From Streptosporangiaceae bacterium (lineage in GTDB: Bacteria; Actinomycetota; Actinomycetes; Streptosporangiales; Streptosporangiaceae), in contig JASIGS010000686.1 of assembly GCA_030052355.1 (NCBI GenBank), forward strand, positions 1 through 6,265: 6,265 nt of DNA. Direction: 5' to 3'. Shown piece by piece: positions 1 through 6,254 of the stretch. Position 1 is the stretch's first letter. Each line of letters starts with the position of its first letter. Below the pieces are notes generated by a model, which was not told the origin of the DNA, ran no database searches, and worked only from the letters and a program-made list of their open reading frames with translations. The position numbers were made by a program, and so were the translations under genes.

Positions 1-867
1 GCATGCGCTCGCCCTGCCTACCGCTGCGCGCAGCACGTCGATGGTCAGCACCTTGGCGAGGTGACGCTTGTAGTCCGCGGGCCCGCGCTGGTCGGACACC
101 GGGCGGCAGTGCTCCGCCGCGATCTCCCCGGCTCGTTCGAGGCTGTCCGGGCCCGGCTGCCTGCCGCGAAGGTACTCCTCGGCCTCGGCTGCCACGAAGT
201 GCCTGGCGCCGAGCGCGGTCAGGCCGATGCCGACGTCGCCGATCCGCTCGCCGTCCAGCCACAGCGCCGCGCCCGCTGCCCCGACCGGCCAGTCGCCCGC
301 GCGGCGTGCAACCTTCCGGTAGGCGCTGCCCATGCCTGCACGCACCGGCAGCCGTATCTCGGTGAGCATCTCGGCCGGCCCGACGACGGTTTCGTACGGG
401 CCGGTGTGGAACTCGCGCGCGGAGACCTCCCTGCTGCCCGCGGCGCCGCGCACGACCATGGTGCCCTTCAGCGCGGCGAAGGCGGCTGACAGGTCCTCGG
501 ACGGGTCGGCCTGGCAGAGGGATCCGCCAATAGTGCCCCAGTTCCGCACGATCGGATCGGCTATGACGCGCTCGGCGTCGTGCAGGATGGCGAAGCGCTC
601 TCCTGCCACCGCCGAGTCAAGCAGCTGTGCGTGCCTGGTCAGCGCCCCGATCCTGAGTACGTCGCCGGCCAGGTCGATGTGGCACAGGTCGGTGAGTGCG
701 TTGATGTCGACCAGCACGTCAGGCTGGGCCAGGCGCAGCTTCATCATCGGTATCAGGCTGTGCCCGCCGGCCAGGATCCGCGCTTCGGGACCGTATCTTG
801 TCAGCAGCGACAGGGCATGCTCGACACTGGTTGCCCGCTCGTACTCAACCTGCGCGGGAACCTGCAA
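1..867 (-). CDS. CoxM-type FAD-binding subunit of a second molybdenum hydroxylase (partial, 3' end cut by window edge)
   Basis: I read this frame directly from the minus strand. It is open for 289 codons with no stop and leaves the window at base 1. The protein is a medium subunit of the CO dehydrogenase/xanthine oxidase family, which holds FAD and passes electrons from the Fe-S subunit to an acceptor. The N-terminal FAD domain (about 1-170) has the FAD-diphosphate motif AGGHS at 33-37 and TIGGS at 112-116 (TIGGD in Oligotropha CoxM). The conserved ADPIVRN lies at 103-109, and the C-terminal flavoprotein domain has RAGDW at 189-193 and PADYKRH near 264-270. Family members are about 280-300 aa, so only a few residues should be missing. 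The start is TTG at 867-865: it gives the family-typical N-terminus (MQVPAQVEYERA) and follows an AGGAGG. It differs clearly from the coxM at 2413-3315, so it is a paralogue rather than a duplicate. Its S and L partners probably lie just left of the window. The true substrate cannot be read from this subunit. Confidence 0.93.
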   Translation of the reverse strand, partial: MQVPAQVEYERATSVEHALSLLTRYGPEARILAGGHSLIPMMKLRLAQPDVLVDINALTDLCHIDLAGDVLRIGALTRHAQLLDSAVAGERFAILHDAERVIADPIVRNWGTIGGSLCQADPSEDLSAAFAALKGTMVVRGAAGSREVSAREFHTGPYETVVGPAEMLTEIRLPVRAGMGSAYRKVARRAGDWPVGAAGAALWLDGERIGDVGIGLTALGARHFVAAEAEEYLRGRQPGPDSLERAGEIAAEHCRPVSDQRGPADYKRHLAKVLTIDVLRAAVGRASAC

Positions 868-960
868 GCCGCCTCCTCTCGGACCGACGCCGCCCGTCCC
901 GAGTGTACGAACACGTGGCGGTGGCCATGCGTGCGGCGATGAGCCAGACTGGATTGAACC
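868..960. promoter_or_regulatory. Divergent intergenic region between the CoxM-type gene and lysR
   Basis: These 93 bp separate two genes transcribed away from each other, so both promoters should lie here or in the gene ends. Visible elements are the imperfect dyad GTGTACGAACAC (903-914), CACGTG (912-917), and TGGC-GGTG-GCCA (916-927). The last resembles the palindromes upstream of the cox operon but has a 4-nt spacer. On the minus strand TACACT (907-902) could be a -10 element for the CoxM-type gene, but I see no good -35 at the right distance. The lysR side has no convincing -10/-35 pair either. The region's role follows from gene layout; the individual sites are weak. Confidence 0.55.
872..877 (-). 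promoter_or_regulatory. Ribosome binding site fixing the TTG start of the divergent CoxM-type gene
   Basis: On the minus strand AGGAGG is followed by CGGC and then TTG at 867-865. The 4-nt spacing is slightly short, but no ATG or GTG in this frame gives the family N-terminus. The strong site is the main reason for accepting the TTG start. Confidence 0.7.
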
Positions 961-1920
961 ATGACGCTGACCCAGCTCAACGCGTTCGTCCTGGTAGCCC
1001 GGCTGGGTTCGGTCACCGCCGCAGCGAGCGCGCTCGGCGTGAGCGAGCCAGCCGTGTCCCAGGCGCTCGCCGCGCTGCGGCAGCACCTCGGCGACCAGCT
1101 GATCACCCGCGGCCCGGCTGGCATGACCCTGACACCGGGGGGTTCGCGGCTGCTGGCCACCGCTTCCCAGATCGTGGTGCTTGGCGCCGAGGCACAGGCC
1201 TCGGTACGCGCCGCCCAGGGCGCAGCTGAGCAGTTGCGGGTGGTGGCGACCTCGACGTTCGCCGAGTTCGTGGCAGGCCCGCTGATGGACGCGTTCACGC
1301 GCCGGCAGGCCGGCTCGGTTGAGGTCTCGACCGGGGTTGCTGTCACCGGCGAGCAGGGCGTACTGGTCGGGAACAGGCTCGCCGACGCGGCGCTCGGGCC
1401 CGCGCTGACGACAGAGCAGACCATGCCGATGGTCAGCGAGCCCATCTTCAGGTACCGGCTGGTCGTCGTTTCGGCCGGAAACTCCAGCCCGCGGAGTCGT
1501 CCCTCCGGGCCACCACAGCAGTGGCGCTGGCTCGTCGATCCTGGCGGCACCGACCCGGGCACAGAAACCGGAAAGCTGCTCGCCCGCTTGGGCGTGCCAG
1601 AGAAGAGCATCGGCGTGTTTCCCAGCCAGACGGCCGCGTGGGCCGCTGCGGCTGACGGCGCCGGGGTCGCTCCCGCAATCGAGCACCTGGTGTCGCATCA
1701 GCTCCGCCGCGGCGAACTGTCGCTCGTCGATGTGCCCGGCCTGCCCGCGCAGGCCACCTGGTACGCGACCATGCTGGAACGGCAGTACCGCAGCGCGGCC
1801 GCAAGTGCGCTGCGCAGGTTCCTGGCGACACCGGAGGCCATGCACTTGATGCGGTCTCCCACCACCGGCGTGCCACCTTCGCGATTCCGGCCACCGGTAT
1901 ACGTCACCATATGGAGCTGA
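961..1920 (+). CDS. LysR-type transcriptional regulator, likely controlling the CO dehydrogenase genes
   Basis: This 319-aa protein is close to the usual LysR length (about 300 aa). Residues 1-60 form the winged helix-turn-helix: MTLTQLNAFV, then a helix through GSVTAAASALGVSEPAVSQA (16-35), then the wing ending LTPGG (57-61). The LysR linker helix follows, and from about residue 90 comes the substrate-binding-like effector domain, starting LRVVATSTFAEFVAGP. The ATG at 961 gives the standard LysR N-terminus although the ribosome binding site is weak (only GGA at 951-953). It is divergent from the CoxM-type gene and sits in the same direction as, and upstream of, coxMSL. LysR regulators beside CO dehydrogenase genes are known in mycobacteria (CutR in Mycobacterium sp. 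JC1), so control of coxMSL is a reasonable inference. The effector is unknown. The C-terminus, rich in Pro and Arg (from about 298), looks like a tail outside the conserved fold. Confidence 0.93.
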   Translation: MTLTQLNAFVLVARLGSVTAAASALGVSEPAVSQALAALRQHLGDQLITRGPAGMTLTPGGSRLLATASQIVVLGAEAQASVRAAQGAAEQLRVVATSTFAEFVAGPLMDAFTRRQAGSVEVSTGVAVTGEQGVLVGNRLADAALGPALTTEQTMPMVSEPIFRYRLVVVSAGNSSPRSRPSGPPQQWRWLVDPGGTDPGTETGKLLARLGVPEKSIGVFPSQTAAWAAAADGAGVAPAIEHLVSHQLRRGELSLVDVPGLPAQATWYATMLERQYRSAAASALRRFLATPEAMHLMRSPTTGVPPSRFRPPVYVTIWS

Positions 1921-1947
1921 AAGTAGACGATAGCTTGATTAGCCCGT

Positions 1948-1962
1948 CTTGGCGGTGCCAAG
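1948..1962. promoter_or_regulatory. Candidate LysR operator, upstream site (perfect palindrome, T-N11-A)
   Basis: CTTGGC-GGT-GCCAAG is a perfect inverted repeat with 6-bp arms around a 3-bp centre. T1949 and A1961 give the T-N11-A pattern of LysR-family operators. Its centre (1955) is 38 bp from the centre of the similar site at 1986-2000. If transcription starts near 2028, this site is centred near -73, about where LysR recognition sites usually sit. A transcription terminator for lysR is the alternative reading, but no T-run follows. Confidence 0.5.
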
Positions 1963-1971
1963 CTGTGTCCT

Positions 1972-1985
1972 TAAGCGAGAGCTTA
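1972..1985. repeat. Short inverted repeat between the two candidate operators
   Basis: TAAGC-GAGA-GCTTA is a perfect 5-bp-arm inverted repeat whose loop has the GNRA pattern if transcribed. It ends right next to the second operator-like palindrome. It could be part of protein-DNA architecture or an RNA hairpin in read-through from lysR. Its small size means chance is possible. Confidence 0.35.
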
Positions 1986-2000
1986 TTGGCAGGTTGCCAG
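1986..2000. promoter_or_regulatory. Candidate LysR operator, promoter-proximal site (palindrome, T-N11-A)
   Basis: TGGCA-GGT-TGCCA (1987-1999) is a perfect inverted repeat with the same GGT centre and TGGC/GCCA core as the site at 1948-1962, and T1987 and A1999 also give T-N11-A. It overlaps a possible -35 (TTGCCA, 1994-1999), so its position matches the activator site of LysR promoters, centred near -35. Confidence 0.5.
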
Positions 2001-2021
2001 GTTTTGCGTGGGCGATAGACC
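1994..2021 (+). promoter_or_regulatory. Possible promoter of the cox operon
   Basis: TTGCCA (1994-1999, five of six matches to TTGACA) is followed after 16 bp by TAGACC (2016-2021), a partial -10 match. A start near 2028 would give an untranslated leader of about 60 nt before the small ORF. The match is imperfect, as is common for activated promoters, and this call leans on its fit with the operator-like sites. Confidence 0.3.
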
Positions 2022-2077
2022 ATGCAATTCACAACACCGGAGCCGGCGTCGTGCCGCGACGGCTGGCCTCTGAGCTT

Positions 2078-2081
2078 GGAG
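2078..2081 (+). promoter_or_regulatory. Ribosome binding site deciding the start of the small ORF
   Basis: GGAG lies 7 nt before the ATG at 2089 but only 1 nt before the in-frame GTG at 2083, which favours the ATG. The in-frame stop TGA at 2071-2073 rules out any longer upstream extension. Confidence 0.4.
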
Positions 2082-2088
2082 CGTGGGA

Positions 2089-2370
2089 ATGCGGATCGAG
2101 TCCAGCGGGCATAGTAAGGGCAATCCGCGGTTGTTCGAGCTCATCGAGCACGCTCCGAAGGAGGGCAAGAGTCCCACCGTTTGGGCCTGGCCTGAGCTGA
2201 TTGACTACCTGAAGATCGCCGGCCAGCCGGTGTCCGGGCCGTGGCCGCCGCACCAAGAGCCCAGGCCCGATCCGGACTACGACACGCTGCCCGTGGCCGT
2301 CGCCGACCCGCACTCGGCCGCCCGTCCAGCGCGGCCCGCCGGCGAGGCCGACGCGGGCGCTGACGCCTGA
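2089..2370 (+). CDS. Small protein of unknown function preceding coxM (93 aa)
   Basis: I do not recognise this protein. Three things support its being real. About 86 % of its codons (80 of 93 by my count) end in G or C, a GGAG sits 7 nt before the ATG, and it ends only 42 bp before coxM on the same strand, inside what looks like the cox transcript. The first ~50 residues look folded, with a likely helix around LFELIEH (15-21) and a Trp-rich segment VWAWPELIDYL (31-41). From about residue 50 the chain turns Pro-, Asp- and Ala-rich (WPPHQEPRPDPDYD, 52-65) and is probably disordered. No signal peptide, membrane segment or Cys-metal motif is visible. It could be a small accessory or regulatory protein of the CO dehydrogenase operon, a decayed remnant of a larger gene, or a translated leader; the sequence alone does not decide. 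Confidence 0.55.
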   Translation: MRIESSGHSKGNPRLFELIEHAPKEGKSPTVWAWPELIDYLKIAGQPVSGPWPPHQEPRPDPDYDTLPVAVADPHSAARPARPAGEADAGADA

Positions 2371-2377
2371 CGGCGTC
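2362..2377 (+). repeat. Stem-loop spanning the stop codon of the small ORF
   Basis: GACGCC-TGAC-GGCGTC is a perfect 6-bp stem with a 4-nt loop; the stop TGA (2368-2370) lies in the loop. It sits 35 bp before the coxM start. No T-run follows, so it is unlikely to be a strong intrinsic terminator. It could stabilise an RNA end or modulate expression between the small ORF and coxM. Confidence 0.4.
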
Positions 2378-2412
2378 CGCACACCCCCTTCCCGGAAGAC
2401 CGGAGGAAACGC

Positions 2413-3315
2413 ATGTACCCCGCGCGGTTCCGCTACGAGGCAGCGCAGTCTCTCGACGAAGCGATCGCCTTGCTTCACGCCGGCGGCGACGACGCGAAGG
2501 TCCTCGCCGGCGGCCAGTCACTCGTCCCGCTCATGAAGCTGCGCTTCGCCTCGCCGACGCTGATCGTCGACATCAACAACATTCCGGGCCTGGCCTACCA
2601 CCGCACCGATGCTGACGGGACGCTCCACGTCGGCGCACTGTGCCGGCACGCCGACCTCGAGCGCTCGGACTTGCTCCGTTCCACGCAGCCGACAATGGCG
2701 GCCGCGGCGCCGCTGATCGCCGATCCGATCGTGCGCAACCGCGGCACCCTGGTCGGATCGCTGTGCCACGCCGACCCGCAGGGCGACTGGGCGTCTGTCG
2801 TGCTGTCCCTCGGCGGCTCGGTGGTGGCGCAGGGCCCAGCCGGCCGCCGCACCATACCGATCGCCGACTTCGTCGTCGGTCCCTTCCAGAACGTCCTGGC
2901 GCCGGACGAGATCGCGGTCGAGGCCGTGATACCCCCCGCTCGCGGTGCGCGCGCGGGCGGCTACCTCAAGCTGGAACGCCGGGTCGGCGACTTCGCGACC
3001 GTCGGCGTCGCGGTCGCGGTGGAAACCTCCGGCGGGGTCGTGAGCCGGGCTGGCATCGCGCTGACCGGCGTCGGCGGGTCCACGATCGCGGCCACTGAGG
3101 CCGCCGCGGCGCTCGCCGGGAAGCCGGTCACCGCCGAGTCGATCGCGCAGGCCGCCGAGCTCGCTGCCGCGGCCGCGAGGCCGCGCACGGACCACCGGGG
3201 CAGCGCGGAGTACAAGCGGCACATGGTGCGCACCTTCGTGGAGCGCATCCTCACGGCTTCCGGTGACGGGAGTTCTCAGCACGGCCCAGGCGACGCTGCG
3301 GAAAGGGCGGCCTGA
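2413..3315 (+). CDS. coxM: Aerobic CO dehydrogenase medium subunit (FAD-binding), CoxM
   Basis: This 300-aa subunit binds FAD and takes electrons from the [2Fe-2S] clusters of CoxS to pass them to the respiratory chain. The N-terminal FAD domain (1 to about 170) has AGGQS at 32-36 and TLVGS at 112-116, at the positions of AGGHS and TIGGD in Oligotropha CoxM, with ADPIVRN at 103-109. The C-terminal flavoprotein domain holds RRVGDF (189-194) and GSAEYKRH (263-270). The last ~18 residues ([18 protein letters not shown]) look like an unstructured tail. The ATG is well supported: GGAGGAAA starts 11 nt upstream and the N-terminus [10 protein letters not shown] fits the family. It is the first of three tightly packed genes, with coxS starting 2 nt after its stop, consistent with translational coupling. 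It is paralogous to the divergent gene at 1-867. Confidence 0.95.
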   Translation: MYPARFRYEAAQSLDEAIALLHAGGDDAKVLAGGQSLVPLMKLRFASPTLIVDINNIPGLAYHRTDADGTLHVGALCRHADLERSDLLRSTQPTMAAAAPLIADPIVRNRGTLVGSLCHADPQGDWASVVLSLGGSVVAQGPAGRRTIPIADFVVGPFQNVLAPDEIAVEAVIPPARGARAGGYLKLERRVGDFATVGVAVAVETSGGVVSRAGIALTGVGGSTIAATEAAAALAGKPVTAESIAQAAELAAAAARPRTDHRGSAEYKRHMVRTFVERILTASGDGSSQHGPGDAAERAA

Positions 3316-3317
3316 CG

Positions 3318-3848
3318 ATGACGATGGTGTTCGAGGACCGCAGCGACGACGCAGCGGCCGACATACCGGTACGCAGGATCAAGTTCTCGATTAACGGCGA
3401 GAGGAAGGCCGCCGAGGTCGAACCCAGGCTGCTGCTGTCGCACCTGATACGCCAGGGGCTCCGGCTGACCGGCACGCACATGGGGTGCGACACGACGAAC
3501 TGCGGCGCGTGCACTGTGCTCGTCGACGGCAACGCGGTCAAATCGTGCACGATGCTCGCCGTGCAGGCCGATGGGCACGAGATCACCACCGTCGAGGGCC
3601 TGGCGACCGCCAGCGAGCTGCACCCGCTGCAGGAAGGCTTCAGGGAGGAGCACGGCCTGCAGTGCGGCTTCTGCACACCCGGCATGATGATGGCCGCCAA
3701 GGCGCTGCTCGACCGCAACCCTGACCCGACCGAAGAAGACGTCCGCTGGGCGCTGTCGGGCAATCTCTGCCGCTGCACGGGCTACCAGAACATCGTCAAG
3801 TCGGTCCTCTGGGCCGCCGCCAAGCTGCGATCGCAGGCTGGCGAGTAG
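3318..3848 (+). CDS. coxS: Aerobic CO dehydrogenase small subunit (two [2Fe-2S] clusters), CoxS
   Basis: This 176-aa subunit wires the molybdenum site of CoxL to the FAD of CoxM. All eight cluster ligands are present. The plant-ferredoxin-like domain has [10 protein letters not shown] with C57, C62 and C65, plus C77 in VKSCTM. The C-terminal four-helix domain has QCGFCTPGM with C116 and C119 and [10 protein letters not shown] with C151 and C153. It is slightly longer than Oligotropha CoxS (about 166 aa) because of an acidic N-terminal extension before [10 protein letters not shown] (18-27). The ATG at 3318 lies 10 nt after GGAAAGGG (3300-3307). An in-frame ATG at 3324 would shorten the protein by two residues but sits further from this site. 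It follows coxM by 2 nt and precedes coxL by 15 nt. Confidence 0.96.
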   Translation: MTMVFEDRSDDAAADIPVRRIKFSINGERKAAEVEPRLLLSHLIRQGLRLTGTHMGCDTTNCGACTVLVDGNAVKSCTMLAVQADGHEITTVEGLATASELHPLQEGFREEHGLQCGFCTPGMMMAAKALLDRNPDPTEEDVRWALSGNLCRCTGYQNIVKSVLWAAAKLRSQAGE

Positions 3849-3863
3849 GCCGGAGGAGCGGAC

Positions 3864-6254
3864 ATGACGCAGGCTGTTGACGAGATCAAGATCGGCGGCA
3901 TCGGCGCGAGCCGTAAGCGCGTCGAGGACAACCGGTTCATCCGCGGCAAGGGCAACTACACCGACGACATCGTGCTGCCCGGCATGCTCTTCATGGAGAT
4001 TCTCCGCAGCCCGCTGGCGCACGCGCGGATCAAGTCGATCGACGCGAGCAAGGCGTGGGACATACCCGGCGTCCACCTGGTGCTGACCGGCGACATGATG
4101 GCCACGCGCAACCTCGCCTGGATGCCGACGCTGTCCTATGACACTCAGGCGGTGCTGGCCACCGACAAGGTGCGGTTCCAGGGCCAGGAGGTGGCGTGCG
4201 TCATCGCCGACGACCCGTACATCGCCAAGGACGCGTGCGAGGCGATCGTGGTCGACTACGAGCCGCTGCCCGCGATAGTCAGCCCGCAGCAGGCGGTCGC
4301 GGACGGCGCGCCGGTCATCCGTGACGACAAGGTGAACCAGCCCGACAACGTGATCTTCAACTGGGAGGTCGGCGACGCGGCCGGCACCGAGCGCGCCTTC
4401 GCTCAGGCCGACACGGTCTCGAAGCTGGACCTGCACTACCCGCGCTCGCACCCGTCGCCGATCGAGTGCTGCGGCTCGATCGCCGACTTCAACCGGGCCA
4501 CGTCCAAGCTCACCGTGTACATGACCACGCAGGCGCCGCACATCATCAGGGCCGCTGTAGCGATGGTGGCCGAACTGCCTGAGCACATGATCAGGATCAT
4601 CTCGCCGGACATCGGCGGGGGTTTCGGTAACAAGGTCCCCGTCTACCCGGGCTACGTCTGCTCGATCCTGGCCTCGATCCTGCTCGAGCGGCCGGTCAAG
4701 TGGATCGAGGACAAGAGCGGGAACCTGATCTCCACCGGATTCGCGCGCGACATCTACCTGCACGGCGAGATGGCGCTGCGCAAGGACGGCAAGATCCTCG
4801 GCGTGCGGATGCACTGCGATTCCGACCACGGCGCTTTCTTCTCCGACGCCCAGCCGAGCAAGTTCAAGATCGGGCTGCTGCACTCCGCGTTCGCGGCATA
4901 CGACATCCCGGCTGCACACCTGACCGCGCGCGGCACATACAGCAACAAGGCTCCAGGCGGCGTCGCCTACAGGTGCTCGTTCCGCGTCACCGAGGCGATG
5001 TTCTTCCAGGAGCGGATGATGCAGGCCGCCGCCGACGACCTGGGCCTGGACCAGGCGGCGTTCCGCCGCATGAACTTCGTCCGCGACGACGACTTCCCGC
5101 ACCGCACGCCGTTCGGCTTCCTCACCGACTCGGGACAGTACGCCAAGTGCCTGGACGTCGGGCTGAAGGCGATCGACTACGAGGACTTCCGGCGCCAGCA
5201 GCAGGAGGCCCGCGAGCGCGGCAGGCTGCTGGGCCTCGGCATCTCCACCATGACCGAGCCGCTCGGCGCCGGGAACAGCAGGGAGTTCGACATCCTCGGC
5301 ATCAAGATGTTCGACTCGGCCGATCTCAAGGTCCACATGACCGGCAAGGCCATCCTGCGCACCGGCGCCCGTACCCAGGGCCAGGGACACGAGACAACCT
5401 GGGCGCAGATCGTCGCGCACGAACTCGGCATCCCGGCCGAGGACGTCGTGGTCGAGGAGGGCGACACCGACACCGCCCCGTTCGGCATGGGAACGTACGC
5501 GTCCCGGTCGACTCCGGTGGCGGGGGCCGCGGTCGCCATGGTGTCGCGCAAGATCCGCGCGAAGGCACGCAAGCTGGCCGCGCACTTGCTCGAGGTGTCC
5601 GAAGAGGACGTCGAGTGGGAACTCGGCCGGTTCTACGTGCGCAGCGCGCCAGACCGCGGCGTGACGATCCAGGAGTGCGCGGTCGCCGCCTACGCGAACA
5701 TGCCTGACGGCATGGAGCCCGGCCTCGAGAACACCGCCTACTACGACCCGCCGAACCTGACCTGGCCGTTCGCGGTGTACATCGTGACCGTCGAGGTCGA
5801 CCCGGCGACCGGGGTCTGGGACGTGCTCAAGACGGTCGCCGTGGACGACTGCGGCGTCCGGATCAATCCCATGATCGTCGAAGGCCAGATCATGGGCGGC
5901 CTGGCCGAGGCGTACGCGATGGCGAACATGCAGTTCATAACGTTCGACGCCGACGGCAACTGTGTCGGCTCTAACTACATGGACTACCTGCTGCCCACCG
6001 CGTGGGAGACACCAGGCTTCGAGCTCCACAGCGAGGTCGTCACTCCGTGTCCGCACCATCCGCTTGGCGCCAAGGGGATCGGGGAGTGCGCGGCGGTCGG
6101 CGGACCCGCGGCGTTCGTCAACGCCGTGCTGGACGCGCTGTCCGGCACCGGCGTCCGCAACATCGACATGCCGCTGCTACCCGACCGGGTCTGGGAGGCC
6201 CTGACCCACCACCACGACGTCTCTGGCGCACCGCCGGTGCGGTCGGACGACTAG
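3864..6254 (+). CDS. coxL: Aerobic CO dehydrogenase large subunit, form I (Mo-Cu active site), CoxL
   Basis: This 796-aa subunit (Oligotropha CoxL is 809) oxidises CO with water to CO2 at a molybdopterin cytosine dinucleotide Mo-S-Cu centre. The decisive feature is AYRCSFR at 368-374. C371 is the expected copper ligand, and this loop separates form I (true CO oxidisers) from form II enzymes, which have AYRGAGR. Q223 in TTQAPH lies 148 residues before C371, the same distance as Q240 to C388 in Oligotropha. GGGFGNK (251-257) and GQGHETTWAQ (506-515) are cofactor-contact segments, and E741 in KGIGE (737-741) is the likely catalytic base. A hammerhead domain (about 18-135) precedes the two Mo-cofactor domains. 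GGAGGAG (3852-3858) five nt before the ATG fixes the start. The stop at 6252-6254 is almost at the window edge, so accessory genes are not visible. No frameshift or missing catalytic residue is seen. Confidence 0.97.
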   Translation: MTQAVDEIKIGGIGASRKRVEDNRFIRGKGNYTDDIVLPGMLFMEILRSPLAHARIKSIDASKAWDIPGVHLVLTGDMMATRNLAWMPTLSYDTQAVLATDKVRFQGQEVACVIADDPYIAKDACEAIVVDYEPLPAIVSPQQAVADGAPVIRDDKVNQPDNVIFNWEVGDAAGTERAFAQADTVSKLDLHYPRSHPSPIECCGSIADFNRATSKLTVYMTTQAPHIIRAAVAMVAELPEHMIRIISPDIGGGFGNKVPVYPGYVCSILASILLERPVKWIEDKSGNLISTGFARDIYLHGEMALRKDGKILGVRMHCDSDHGAFFSDAQPSKFKIGLLHSAFAAYDIPAAHLTARGTYSNKAPGGVAYRCSFRVTEAMFFQERMMQAAADDLGLDQAAFRRMNFVRDDDFPHRTPFGFLTDSGQYAKCLDVGLKAIDYEDFRRQQQEARERGRLLGLGISTMTEPLGAGNSREFDILGIKMFDSADLKVHMTGKAILRTGARTQGQGHETTWAQIVAHELGIPAEDVVVEEGDTDTAPFGMGTYASRSTPVAGAAVAMVSRKIRAKARKLAAHLLEVSEEDVEWELGRFYVRSAPDRGVTIQECAVAAYANMPDGMEPGLENTAYYDPPNLTWPFAVYIVTVEVDPATGVWDVLKTVAVDDCGVRINPMIVEGQIMGGLAEAYAMANMQFITFDADGNCVGSNYMDYLLPTAWETPGFELHSEVVTPCPHHPLGAKGIGECAAVGGPAAFVNAVLDALSGTGVRNIDMPLLPDRVWEALTHHHDVSGAPPVRSDD

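Larger units (their letters stand above)
1921..2088 (+). promoter_or_regulatory. Regulatory region upstream of the cox operon
   Basis: No convincing gene lies in this stretch. Its first 120 bases are about 52 % G+C by my count, well below the flanking coding DNA, as expected for a control region. It contains two similar palindromes (1948-1962 and 1986-2000), a small stem-loop between them (1972-1985), and a possible promoter overlapping the second palindrome. The following ORF starts at 2089 and coxM at 2413. This is the natural place for a LysR-controlled promoter driving the small ORF and coxMSL. Confidence 0.65.

Noticed and set aside
903..914. GTGTACGAACAC as a LysR operator in the divergent spacer
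   Set aside because: It is an imperfect dyad, does not fit T-N11-A, and does not resemble the paired palindromes upstream of the cox operon.
3..964. Several plus-strand open frames over the first kilobase
   Set aside because: The minus strand here encodes a well-conserved CoxM-type protein over the first 867 bases; the plus-strand frames are Arg/Pro-rich shadows.
801..1610. A 269-codon minus-strand frame overlapping the divergent spacer and lysR
   Set aside because: It is antisense to a clear LysR gene, runs through the divergent spacer and overlaps the start of the CoxM-type gene in another frame; the protein is low-complexity Ser/Ala/Arg-rich.
1948..1962. Intrinsic terminator for lysR
   Set aside because: The hairpin lies 28 bp after the lysR stop but is not followed by a T-run, and a matching second palindrome 38 bp away argues for operators instead.
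2083..2085. GTG as the start of the small ORF
   Set aside because: Only 1 nt separates it from the GGAG, while the ATG at 2089 has a normal 7-nt spacing.
1949..2200. An 83-codon plus-strand frame over the cox regulatory region
   Set aside because: It covers the lower-GC palindrome region, lacks a clear ribosome binding site, shows no conserved motif and overlaps the better-supported small ORF in another frame.
2029..2521. Minus-strand open frames across the small ORF and the start of coxM
   Set aside because: They run antisense into the coxM start and have the Arg/Gly-rich composition of shadow frames.
3276..6059. A 927-codon open frame on the minus strand opposite coxS and coxL
   Set aside because: It is very His-, Arg-, Val- and Asp-rich, matches no family, and lies fully antisense to two genes with intact catalytic motifs. 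Long antisense frames are common in GC-rich genes with G/C-biased third positions.
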